From assembly GCF_000016665.1 (NCBI RefSeq), contig NC_009523.1, positions 2,294,001-2,358,000 of the forward strand: a DNA stretch of 64,000 bases, in the 5' to 3' direction. Numbering within the stretch: position 1 is the stretch's first letter; each line of letters begins with the position of its first letter. A program made the position numbers and the translations under genes. Positions 27,068 to 35,509 of the stretch are shown one piece after another. The stretch is from Roseiflexus sp. RS-1. Lineage in GTDB: Bacteria > Chloroflexota > Chloroflexia > Chloroflexales > Roseiflexaceae. The notes beneath the pieces are model-generated. The model worked only from the letters and a program-made list of their open reading frames with translations, had not been told where the DNA came from and did no database searches.

Positions 27068-27619
27068 CTACGCCGTCATGGATAAAAAGGGGGGCGCTTT
27101 TGTCGCATGCGACGGTTCTTCACACGACGGTTCTTCACACGACGGTTCTTCACACGACGGTTCTTCACACGACGGTTCTTCACACGACGGTTCTTCACAC
27201 GACGGTTCTTCACACGACGGTTCTTCCTGCAATCGCCTCGCCAGGTCGTCGGCAGTGCGCGCAGGCAGGAGATTTTGCTGTGAAAGCGCATAGTTCAGCG
27301 CTCCGTGCAAAAGATGCACCCATTTGCTTACGTTTGATTGGCTCATTTGAAAGAGGTGTCCGTGCATCACTTGCGTTGGGTTTTGTTTTAAGTAGGTCAA
27401 AATAAAGAGCAATTTATCTTCTGTTGTCGGAAGCGGCGAGTTTGCATACGAGACGTAGCGACGACAATATCGGACGCGGCCATCAATCGTGCGACGTTTC
27501 ATATACGCTTCAAATGCGGCGTGGAAGATCGGAACCAGCGCGTGGAACTCTTCAACGGTCAGTCCGGTCATAGAGCGTAATTTCTCCGGATTTTCGATAA
27601 TGGATCGATACTTACACAT
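27068..27619 (-). CDS. IS5-like transposase, upstream frame (orfA) with EEPSC repeat
   Basis: A 183-aa first frame with an N-terminal helix-turn-helix typical of DDE_4 transposases: TGLTVEEFHALVPIF and MSQSNVSKWVHLLHGAL. It ends with seven EEPSC repeats and EEPSH, encoded by a 15-bp tandem repeat, then stops shortly after a CCCCCCTTTTT run (27084-27094). The catalytic part lies in the -1 frame. Programmed frameshifting at this run would join them, as in many IS5-family members; a simple mutation is the alternative. Confidence 0.8.
   Translation of the reverse strand: MCKYRSIIENPEKLRSMTGLTVEEFHALVPIFHAAFEAYMKRRTIDGRVRYCRRYVSYANSPLPTTEDKLLFILTYLKQNPTQVMHGHLFQMSQSNVSKWVHLLHGALNYALSQQNLLPARTADDLARRLQEEPSCEEPSCEEPSCEEPSCEEPSCEEPSCEEPSCEEPSHATKAPPFLSMTA
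27111..27229. repeat. 15-bp minisatellite within the transposase gene
   Basis: Eight units of GACGGTTCTTCACAC (the last ending CTGC) run without interruption. Because 15 is divisible by three, they add EEPSC units to the transposase without breaking the frame. Identity among units implies recent expansion. Confidence 0.95.
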
Positions 27620-30600
27620 CGTTTTTCTCCATTTTCAGATTGTACAAAAATAGTATATCACTAAATCTTGATGATGTCTACTGAAACCGGTCGCTATTTC
27701 GGATGATGGTGACGGGCTTCTTCGCATTTCGGCAATTTCGACTCGTTGAAGAGTACTGAAACGGTCGAAGTCAAAAGGCGGGCAAGCGACGGATCGCATT
27801 TCGGCAATTTCGACTCGTTGAAGAGTACTGAAACTCCCGACTAACTCATCAAGCACGCGCCGGGGCATCATATTTCGGCAATTTCGACTCGTTGAAGAGT
27901 ACTGAAACCGCAGCATCACGCGCGCCTTCAACACCGCGTAGGCGATTTCGGCAATTTCGACTCGTTGAAGAGTACTGAAACGTTGGCGACGTACAGCAGC
28001 GTTTCGCCCAGCCGCGATTTCGGCAATTTCGACTCGTTGAAGAGTACTGAAACTGACAAGGATGGTTCATCGCCTGGCGCTGGATCGCATTTCGGCAATT
28101 TCGACTCGTTGAAGAGTACTGAAACGCGACGATCGGCGTCAACCGCGCCTCCGGCAGCACGATTTCGGCAATTTCGACTCGTTGAAGAGTACTGAAACTC
28201 AACACCGAAGCGCGTCAAGTGCCCGACGCGCCCGATTTCGGCAATTTCGACTCGTTGAAGAGTACTGAAACTCAGCATCAACTCCGCGACCGCTTGCGCA
28301 TCGTTGATTTCGGCAATTTCGACTCGTTGAAGAGTACTGAAACGGCGGCGACCAACTGGTCGAACAACATCGGCGCGCCGATTTCGGCAATTTCGACTCG
28401 TTGAAGAGTACTGAAACGCGAAGGCGTCGATGCGCGTGTCGATCACGCCGAACCATTTCGGCAATTTCGACTCGTTGAAGAGTACTGAAACAGTTGGAAC
28501 CACCACTCCGCCGCCCGTCGGTCGCGATTTCGGCAATTTCGACTCGTTGAAGAGTACTGAAACTCACGAGGTCGAAGAAGATGAAGAAGTACACCATCAT
28601 TTCGGCAATTTCGACTCGTTGAAGAGTACTGAAACGCGATTGCAGCCGCAGCGCTTTGTACAGCAGCGCTTATTTCGGCAATTTCGACTCGTTGAAGAGT
28701 ACTGAAACCTCTTCCAGTTCCGCTTTGCGCTCTGCGTCGCGCTTCTCATTTCGGCAATTTCGACTCGTTGAAGAGTACTGAAACTCGCCAAAACGTCGTT
28801 GGCGATCGGTTGAATAAATATTTCGGCAATTTCGACTCGTTGAAGAGTACTGAAACGTCGGTCTGGCGAAGAAACTGCACTGCGAACTGAGCATTTCGGC
28901 AATTTCGACTCGTTGAAGAGTACTGAAACCGATGCGCTGTTCCATTGCGGCGTAGTCGGCGTTCATTTCGGCAATTTCGACTCGTTGAAGAGTACTGAAA
29001 CGCGATACGCGCTCGAAGATCGGAATGAAAACGTCCAATTTCGGCAATTTCGACTCGTTGAAGAGTACTGAAACCGCGTGGCGGTCGAGCGGCGCGTCCG
29101 GCGGCAGATGCGCATTTCGGCAATTTCGACTCGTTGAAGAGTACTGAAACTCTGTCCAGCGCGCGTAGACCGCAAACGGGTGCGGCGATTTCGGCAATTT
29201 CGGCTCGTTGAAGAGCACTGAAACACCAGTAGTGATAGACGACCATCACACGCCTACAGATTTCAGCAATTTCGGCTCGTTGAAGAGCACTGAAACGCCC
29301 GAAGATGGCTTGCAACGCCTTGAGTGCTTCGCATTTCAGCAATTTCGGCTCGTTGAAGAGCACTGAAACAGCCCTTCGGTTTCCGTTGCCGACAGAGCAT
29401 GATCTGTATTTCAGCAATTTCGGCTCGTTGAAGAGCACTGAAACCTGAAGCCGTACAAGGCAAACGGTTGCGGGTCAGGATTTCAGCAATTTCGGCTCGT
29501 TGAAGAGCACTGAAACCTGAAGAGATCACGTATGTCCAGACGCACCCGCCGCGATTTCAGCAATTTCGGCTCGTTGAAGAGCACTGAAACCTCGATGATG
29601 CTGTTGTGGACGGCAGCGGAGATCTGATTTCAGCAATTTCGGCTCGTTGAAGAGCACTGAAACGGTCCGCTAATCCTCGAGATCATCACTGGCTGGTACT
29701 ATTTCAGCAATTTCGGCTCGTTGAAGAGCACTGAAACCCACAGACTCCCGGACTGCACCTCCAACCAATACGATTTCAGCAATTTCGGCTCGTTGAAGAG
29801 CACTGAAACCTGAGTTGGCGCTGCCGGTGCTGGAGCAAGATCAAGATTTCAGCAATTTCGGCTCGTTGAAGAGCACTGAAACGTCCGTCGCCGCCAGCTC
29901 CCGCGCCACGCTGCGAATGAATTTCAGCAATTTCGGCTCGTTGAAGAGCACTGAAACGGATCACCAGTTCGATCGCCACATCCCTGAGTTCAGATTTCAG
30001 CAATTTCGGCTCGTTGAAGAGCACTGAAACAAAGTAAGTTCTGCCCCTGTTAGAGCGCCCCACCAGACATTTCAGCAATTTCGACTCGTTGAAGAGCACT
30101 GAAACGGCAGGGCTGTACCGTCGCCCGGCACGCCGTACCGATTTCAGCAATTTCGGCTCGTTGAAGAGCACTGAAACCTGGCGAGGGGAGTACGAACTCA
30201 AACGACACATCGATTTCAGCAATTTCGGCTCGTTGAAGAGCACTGAAACCCTGAAACACTGATAGCGCCCCCAGTCGGGGCGCTATATTTCAGCAATTTC
30301 GGCTCGTTGAAGAGCACTGAAACTAGTTTTGAGAGAGTTGGGCTTTGCGCTGGCGTAGGCGATTTCAGCAATTTCGGCTCGTTGAAGAGCACTGAAACTC
30401 CTTCCGCGACACAAACTCACGGTAGGAGGCGACCAATTTCAGCAATTTCGGCTCGTTGAAGAGCACTGAAACCTGGGCGACAGTTGCGCGGGAAGTGGGC
30501 TTGACGGAATTTCAGCAATTTCGGCTCGTTGAAGAGCACTGAAACGGCTGCGGGCAGACCGGTACGGACAAAACCAGCACGAATTTCAGCAATTTCGGCT

Positions 30601-31134
30601 CGTTGAAGAGCACTGAAACCTCGACCGGAACGCGCTGGCAGTAGAATTCGGGCAGATTTCAGCAATTTCGGCTCGTTGAAGAGCACTGAAACCTGGGCGT
30701 TGCGCCCGCTCAACTCAACTCCGCCGATATTTCAGCAATTTCGGCTCGTTGAAGAGCACTGAAACCTGTTGGTCGATACGCTGGCGCTTGCGCTGGAGCA
30801 GCATTTCAGCAATTTCGGCTCGTTGAAGAGCACTGAAACAGAGAGACGTAGGAGGAGATCACGTGAACCTTCCAATTTCAGCAATTTCGGCTCGTTGAAG
30901 AGCACTGAAACTGGGCATCGTTGATTCCTCTCGTGTAGCACTTGAGATTTCAGCAATTTCGGCTCGTTGAAGAGCACTGAAACTCGCTGACTACGAGTTT
31001 TCAACGTCTGATGACGGAGATTTCAGCAATTTCGGCTCGTTGAAGAGCACTGAAACTCTGCGCGTTGTTGCACCAGCGCGCCCCGCGTCGGATCATTTCA
31101 GCAATTTCGGCTCGTTGAAGAGCACTGAAACTTT

Positions 31135-31162
31135 GTGGGGGCGAATAATCATTCGTCCCCAC
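31135..31162. terminator. Stem-loop just after the last full CRISPR repeat
   Basis: GTGGGGGCGAA, loop TAATCA, TTCGTCCCCAC: 11 pairs including one G-U, starting 4 nt after the array. There is no following T-run, so termination is uncertain, but the position suggests it limits transcripts leaving the array. Confidence 0.4.
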
Positions 31163-31203
31163 ATCGATTTCACCTCCACATCGATTTCGTGAGGAGAGAG
31201 ATA

Positions 31204-31240
31204 ATTTCATCGACCCTGGCGCATTGAAGCGCACTGCAAT
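31204..31240 (+). repeat. Degenerate terminal CRISPR repeat
   Basis: A 37-nt sequence starting ATTTCATCGACC and ending GCACTGCAAT aligns without gaps to version B, but with many substitutions. The stem is kept as GCGC (16-19) with GCGC (26-29) around ATTGAA. It lies 72 nt after the last full repeat. Trailer-end repeats commonly decay, so this is probably the true array end. From 31241 to 31707 I see nothing I can support as a gene or element. Confidence 0.7.
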
Positions 31241-31707
31241 ACTCTCTCTTTCCTCTCTCCTGCGCTCTCTTTTCTCATATCAAAGGAACAGCGCGCAGGC
31301 AGTGCGAAAGACTGAGGCGCAGCATCTGGAGTGTTTTGTGGCGGATGAAACTATACTTCCTGGCTGCTACCCATGCGGCTGGAGTGCAGTCCGTTGGGCG
31401 CAGATGGATGGGATGAACCTTGAAAATGAACCAAAATCTTTCGCCTGTACAGGTTTGCTGGCCATCTTTGCCCGCTCCTGCTCCCTGGCGGAGTGCCGAC
31501 CTGAGTATGGTTTTGCCTGGCATGGCGCGGGAAAGGCAAGGGGTTGGGCTGGCAGGGGTAGCTGGTCGGTGTGGGTTGGGATGAATCGGCGATTCGTCCT
31601 TACAGGAGGGGCATGCTTCAGGCGAAGGGGCGTGGTCTGGATGTGTGGACTTGCCTGCTGAGGGGCGCGGAGGTCGGAGGGTGTTCAGGCAATGGTGTCT
31701 TGACTGG

Positions 31708-31819
31708 ATGCGTGCTGTAATAAATTCACGAGATGTGCAGTATCGCGCGCTCATCGACCGACGCGGGCGCGCGGTTCTGGCATGCGTGCTGTAATAAATT
31801 CACGAGATGTGCAGTATCG
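31708..31819. CRISPR. CRISPR-like repeat pair (38-nt repeat, 36-nt spacer)
   Basis: A 38-nt sequence starting ATGCGTGCTGTAATAAATTC and ending TGTGCAGTATCG occurs identically at 31708-31745 and 31782-31819, with 36 unique nt between. The geometry equals a minimal CRISPR unit and the pair at 12973, but the repeat is unrelated to either and has no strong stem. It could also be a duplicated genomic segment. Confidence 0.4.
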
Positions 31820-31862
31820 TCCGCACTTTGCCAGAAGAGAAAAAGGCGTTCTTCGGGCAAAG

Positions 31863-31972
31863 GTGTCCTGCTCCAGCGTGTCATTGCGCCCAATCGGCGG
31901 CTGGTCACAGCTGTCCGCGAACGCGCCAGCGTGCAGTGTCTCGCTCCAGCGTGCCATTGCGCTCAATCGGCG
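31863..31972. CRISPR. CRISPR-like degenerate repeat pair (37-nt repeat, 36-nt spacer)
   Basis: GTGTCCTGCTCCAGCG... (31863-31899) and GTGTCTCGCTCCAGCG... (31936-31972) match at 33 of 37 positions, with 36 nt between. Both keep the inverted ATTG/CAAT arms; one mismatch falls in the CGCY loop and none in the arms. The downstream stretch to 32206 shows no further feature. Confidence 0.4.
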
Positions 31973-32206
31973 CGTGCAGACCGACCGCCTTCGGCGGTTT
32001 TCCCTCCATGCAGGCCTGGCATAAGCTTTGTCGCTTAAGGCTTTGGGAAGTGGCGTATCACGGCGGCGGCTGAAGCGTGGTCCGTTGGGCAGCGCTCAGG
32101 AGAACGTCCTGAGATGTTTTCCCCCAACTCAAGTACTCCGTCATGGACGAAAAGCGCTGCAATTGCGTCCGGGTATTCATCAATATTCTGTAGTGGGTGG
32201 TACGAA

Positions 32207-32440
32207 ATGACGATCTATAGCTTTACCGTTGTGATTGAACCTGATGAGCAAGGCTTCCACGCCTACGTCCCTGCTCTGCCCGGTTGCCACACGTTTGCCG
32301 ATACCGTAGATGAAGCTCGTACGAACATCCTGGAAGCACTTGAACTCCATCTGCATAGTATGCTTGAGGATGGTGAACCTGTCCCGGTGGAACGCGAGCC
32401 GGTGTTCATTACCCGTCTCTCCGTGCCGGTAGCCGTATGA
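32207..32440 (+). CDS. hicB: HicB-type antitoxin
   Basis: A 77-aa partial RNase-H-fold HicB: MTIYSFTVVIEPDEQGFHAYVPALPGCHTFADT, with the typical AYVPALPGC strand and EARTNILEALELHL helix. It lacks a C-terminal DNA-binding extension, like many short HicB proteins. It precedes and overlaps hicA by 4 nt (ATGA), the reverse of the commonest gene order. Confidence 0.85.
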   Translation: MTIYSFTVVIEPDEQGFHAYVPALPGCHTFADTVDEARTNILEALELHLHSMLEDGEPVPVEREPVFITRLSVPVAV

Positions 32441-32690
32441 GTGAGAAGCTTCCTCGCATAGATTGCCAGGAGTTGATTCGGGCACTGGAGCGCGCTGGTT
32501 TCGTGAAGAAACGGCAAAAGGGCAGTCACCTGCATATGTGGCGAGAGGCGGATAAGAAACGCATGATTTCCCGTTCACCAGGGGAAGATCGTACCGCCGG
32601 GGTCGCTGCGCGCTATTCTTCGTGATGTTGCCATCAGCATTGAAGAGTTCCGTAAGTCGCTCTGGCAGGCGCTGCCTGATCCGCCGATAG
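32437..32690 (+). pseudogene. hicA: HicA-type toxin, frameshifted
   Basis: The N-terminus is a normal HicA: LPRIDCQELIRALERAGFVKKRQKGSHLHM, with the catalytic His region GSHLHM. At ATGATTTCCCG (32563 on) one extra T throws the frame into an early stop at 32625. Removing it restores PVHQGKIVPPGSLRAIL and RDVAISIEEFRKSL, the usual HicA end. The restored frame has no stop before the repetitive element starting near 32698. The toxin is probably dead, unless this is a sequencing error. Confidence 0.75.
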
Positions 32691-32697
32691 TGTCTGT

Positions 32698-32880
32698 TAA
32701 GCAGTTCTCACAAAGGTTGAACCTGTTGGACAGGGTTGAACACTGCTGGAGCGACCGCAATCACCAGCGCGCTCCCCACGCAGTGGCCGAAAAAATTTCG
32801 GTCTACACTCCGCTGGACGCGGGCATCTTGTGCGACATGGCAGACCCGGACAGGGGTCAACGTATCTGAGAAATGCTATA
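32698..32880. repeat. Dispersed MITE-like element, copy 2 (uninterrupted)
   Basis: A copy of the outer element seen at 15.8 kb but without the nested insertion: it reads continuously CCGAAAAAATTTCGGTCTAC. The right end, read inward, gives TATAGCATTTCTCAGATACG, matching the ends of the 57.7-kb copy. It abuts the 3' end of the hicA remnant. Confidence 0.6.
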
Positions 32881-32907
32881 ATCTGGTGTATGCGCCTCGT
32901 GCCGTCG

Positions 32908-33128
32908 GGCTAATGAAAATTCAAGGAATATAAACCGTTACGCGCCCCTTGCCGTGGGGCTGATGGAGATTGAGCATATAATCCGGTATGCCGCACGAGC
33001 CATCGGGCTGATGGAGATTGAAAATTAAATCCGCTATACTGCGCTAGCCGTGGGGCTGAAGCCCTCGGCTAACCAGGGCAAAGCCCGCCTGCGCGGGCTA
33101 TACCGGATTATTTATTCAAAGACCATAA
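32908..33128. repeat. Palindromic MITE-like element with extra left half-copies
   Basis: A full 119-bp copy lies at 33010-33128 (GATGGAGATTGAAAATTAAA to CAAAGACCATAA). Directly before it, the left half is repeated twice more in units of about 48 bp (near 32912 and 32961), each starting GGGCTRATG. A second partial right half follows to about 33160. This looks like slippage or nested insertion. Confidence 0.6.
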
Positions 33129-33187
33129 GCCCTCGGCTATGGAATGCGAAGCCCGCCTGCGTAACACGAACTCTATCGGAGACCCCC

Positions 33188-33225
33188 ATCGGCTATCGGC
33201 TATCAGCTATCGGCTATCGGCTATC
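33188..33225. repeat. Short heptamer tandem repeat ATCGGCT
   Basis: Five 7-bp units (four ATCGGCT, one ATCAGCT) plus a partial sixth. It is the same repeat length as the tract between cas6 and cas1. Confidence 0.85.
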
Positions 33226-33403
33226 ATTCCCCAACAATTATCATTTCGTTCTCCATCTCTACCACAGATTCGGCATCGCCCCAGGAGTCCGGTACCTCAC
33301 CGGGAAGAGGTAGAGCGTCGGATGCTGACGAGACCAACGGGTGATGGCGTTGTCCGGCGCGGGGGTGTATCGTTCTGGCGATATGCTCTGCGCAGGGAAC
33401 GCT

Positions 33404-34051
33404 ATGATGCTGTTCAGATGGATCGATCACCTTCTTAGCCTGCTTCTGCCGGATCGCTGCGTCGGATGTGGTCAATTGGGGGCGCTGCTGTGCGATGCGT
33501 GCCGTCGTCGCCTGGTGGCGTATGATGGCGATCTGCCGCGGGTTGCCGATCAGTTGACCGGGGTGCAGGTGGCGTATGTGTTCGATGGTGCGCTTCGTCA
33601 GGCGGTGCACCAGCTCAAATACCGCAGCCGGCAACGTATGGCGCGTCCGCTCGGCGCACTGCTGGCAGACCATCTGCGCGCGCATCCGCTCCCCTGTGAT
33701 GCACTCATCCCTGTGCCGCTCCACCCGCACCGTCTGGCGGAACGTGGGTTCAATCAGGCGGAACTGCTGGCGCGTGAAGTCGCCGGGGTGACAGGTCTGC
33801 CGGTCATTGTGGGACCGCTGGTGCGGATCAGAGCGACCAGGCAGCAGGCGCTGCTCGACACGCCCGGTCGTATCGAGAATGTCGCCGGTGCATTCGTGTG
33901 GCAAGGTCCGCCGCCGCCAGCGCGCGTCGTGCTGGTTGACGACGTGCTCACCACCGGAGCGACGGTCAATGCCTGTGCGCAGGCGCTGCGTGCAGGCGGC
34001 GCGCGCGACGTGTATGCGCTGGCGCTGGCGCGGAGCCGCCGCAGCACATAG
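33404..34051 (+). CDS. comF: ComF-family phosphoribosyltransferase
   Basis: A 215-aa protein with an N-terminal zinc-finger (LPDRCVGCGQLGALLCDACR) and a type I phosphoribosyltransferase domain ending in the PRPP loop VVLVDDVLTTGAT. The LIPVPLHPHRLAERGFNQA motif is typical of ComF proteins, which are linked to uptake of DNA and Tad/type IV pilus genes in many bacteria. The neighbouring CpaF-type ATPase, convergent with an 8-nt gap, fits a pilus-related locality. The ATG at 33404 follows AGGGAA. Confidence 0.85.
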   Translation: MMLFRWIDHLLSLLLPDRCVGCGQLGALLCDACRRRLVAYDGDLPRVADQLTGVQVAYVFDGALRQAVHQLKYRSRQRMARPLGALLADHLRAHPLPCDALIPVPLHPHRLAERGFNQAELLAREVAGVTGLPVIVGPLVRIRATRQQALLDTPGRIENVAGAFVWQGPPPPARVVLVDDVLTTGATVNACAQALRAGGARDVYALALARSRRST

Positions 34052-34059
34052 CGCCGTCG

Positions 34060-35493
34060 TTACCACGGACGCTTCTGGCCAGGAACAGTAGCGCCGAAGA
34101 TCGAAGGCGGCAGTTTGAAACCATGCGCTTCGAGTCGCGGCGTAAAGCGCGGGCGTGTGCCGGTGGGACGCAGTTCGCTGATGATCTTGCCTTCAGGCGT
34201 CTTGCCGAGAATCTGGAGGACGAAAATATCCTGCAACACCACCACATCGCCTTCCATGCCCTGCACCTCGGTGATGTAGGCGATTTTACGGCTTCCATCT
34301 TCCAGGCGAGTCTGCTGCACGATCAGGTCGATTGCGGAAGCGATCTGCTCACGGATGACCCGCAGCGGTATGTCCATCCCCGCCATCATCGCCATCGTCT
34401 CCATACGGGCGATTGCGTCGCGCGGCGAGTTGGCGTGCAGGGTCGAGAGCGAACCGTCGTGACCGGTGTTCATTGCCTGGAGCATCGCCATGGTTTCGCC
34501 GCCGCGGCACTCGCCGATAACGATCCGTTCCGGGCGCATACGCAACGAGTTGATCACCAGGTCATTGATCGTCACGCGCCCGGTGCCATCGATCTCCGGC
34601 GGTTTCGACTCGAGCCGCACCACATGTTCCTGCGCCAGTTTCAATTCTGCGCTGTCTTCGATCGTGACAATGCGCTCGTCGGGTGGGATGAAGTTCGACA
34701 GAACATTGAGCAACGTCGTTTTACCGGAGCCGGTGCCTCCGGCGACGATAATGTTCAGGCGGCTGACGACGCACGCGCGCAGGAACTCCGCCATTTCGGG
34801 CGTCATCGAGCCGAAGCGGATCAGGTCCTCGACCGTCAGTTTCTTCTTGGCGAACTTGCGGATGGTGATCGACGGACCATCGATGGCGCACGGCGGAATG
34901 ATCGCATTGACGCGCGAACCATCGGGGAGGCGCGCGTCCACCATCGGCCACTTGCGGTCGATGCGTCGCCCCAACGGGCGAATAATGCGGTCGATGACTT
35001 TCAACACATGCTCATCGTTGGCGAATCGCACCGACGTCAGGGTCAGTTTGCCCTTCTGTTCGACATACACCGAACGCGGTCCGTTCACCATCACCTCAGA
35101 GATGCTGTCGTCGCGGAGCAGCGGCTCGATAGGTCCGAACCCGAACAACTCGTCCATCACCATATCGTAGAGTTGCCTGGTTTGCTCATCGGTCAGGTTC
35201 ACGCCGCTCTGCCGGTACGCCAGAGTGAATTTTTCCTGGAGTTGCCGCTCCATTTCGGGGGAGCGCTTGAGTTCCTGCTGATTGCCGAGCGAACTCAGAA
35301 TGCGATCAACAATCCAGAGCGACAGTTCCAGCATCCGCTGCTGCGACACGTCACCGCCGGACGAGGTCACTGTCGCACGCGGCGTCGCTGCGTTGTCCGG
35401 CGCGCTCGCTGGCGCACCTGTCGGCGCGCTTACGGCGGTGGAAGGCTCGGTTGATTGCGGTTGGGAACCGCCAATTCGTTTCAGTAACGACAT
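34060..35493 (-). CDS. cpaF: CpaF/TadA-type secretion ATPase
   Basis: A 477-aa hexameric ATPase of the type II/IV secretion superfamily. After a disordered Ser/Pro/Ala-rich start come the N-terminal domain (FGPIEPLLRDDSISEVMVNG), Walker A AGGTGSGKTT near residue 255, Asp box TIEDSAEL, Walker B ERIVIGECRGGE, and the His box. All catalytic parts are present. It would power a Tad-like pilus or related export, but no pilin or membrane platform gene lies in this window. Confidence 0.92.
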   Translation of the reverse strand: MSLLKRIGGSQPQSTEPSTAVSAPTGAPASAPDNAATPRATVTSSGGDVSQQRMLELSLWIVDRILSSLGNQQELKRSPEMERQLQEKFTLAYRQSGVNLTDEQTRQLYDMVMDELFGFGPIEPLLRDDSISEVMVNGPRSVYVEQKGKLTLTSVRFANDEHVLKVIDRIIRPLGRRIDRKWPMVDARLPDGSRVNAIIPPCAIDGPSITIRKFAKKKLTVEDLIRFGSMTPEMAEFLRACVVSRLNIIVAGGTGSGKTTLLNVLSNFIPPDERIVTIEDSAELKLAQEHVVRLESKPPEIDGTGRVTINDLVINSLRMRPERIVIGECRGGETMAMLQAMNTGHDGSLSTLHANSPRDAIARMETMAMMAGMDIPLRVIREQIASAIDLIVQQTRLEDGSRKIAYITEVQGMEGDVVVLQDIFVLQILGKTPEGKIISELRPTGTRPRFTPRLEAHGFKLPPSIFGATVPGQKRPW

Positions 35494-35509
35494 GGTTGAT
35501 GCTCCGACG

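Larger units (their letters stand above)
26554..27679 (-). mobile_element. IS5-like insertion sequence inside CRISPR repeat 53
   Basis: A 1126-bp element bounded by near-identical inverted repeats: AGACTTCATCAAGATT at the left, AGACATCATCAAGATT when the right end is read inward. The target ACT is duplicated (26551-26553 and 27680-27682), and joining the flanks restores a perfect version A repeat. Two overlapping ORFs on the minus strand encode a DDE transposase. The intact ends and clean duplication suggest a recent insertion. Confidence 0.9.
22716..31131 (+). CRISPR. CRISPR array, 100 repeats of 37 nt, two repeat versions, split by an IS
   Basis: I counted 100 repeats and 99 spacers of mostly 34-38 nt (average period 73). 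Version A (repeats 1-73) starts ATTTCGGC and ends GTACTGAAAC; version B (repeats 75-100) starts ATTTCAGC and ends GCACTGAAAC. They differ at positions 6 (G/A), 16 (A/G) and 29 (T/C). Repeat 74 (29188) is a hybrid: version A at position 6, version B at 16 and 29. Repeat 86 (30069) reverts only position 16. The predicted stem pairs 16-19 with 26-29 around the loop GTTGAA, leaving an 8-nt ACTGAAAC handle. Repeat 53 is split by the IS at 26554-27679. The leader is at the left end next to cas4. Confidence 0.98.

Noticed and set aside
28054-28088. Search for spacers matching genes within this window
   Set aside because: By eye I found only short chance matches (such as a 12-nt GC-rich overlap with the minisatellite); a proper alignment would be needed to claim self-targeting.
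22651-31234. Many open frames with recurring FSTLQRVEIAEI, FQYSSTSRNCRN or VSVLFNESKLPK on the minus strand
   Set aside because: They are translations of the CRISPR repeats (period about 73 nt) and not genes.
31224-31661. A 145-codon frame starting with TTG inside the degenerate last repeat
   Set aside because: No ribosome site, low-complexity Trp/Gly-rich product, and it begins in repeat DNA.
34123-35454. A 443-codon open frame opposite cpaF
   Set aside because: No start context or domain; it is a shadow of the CpaF gene.
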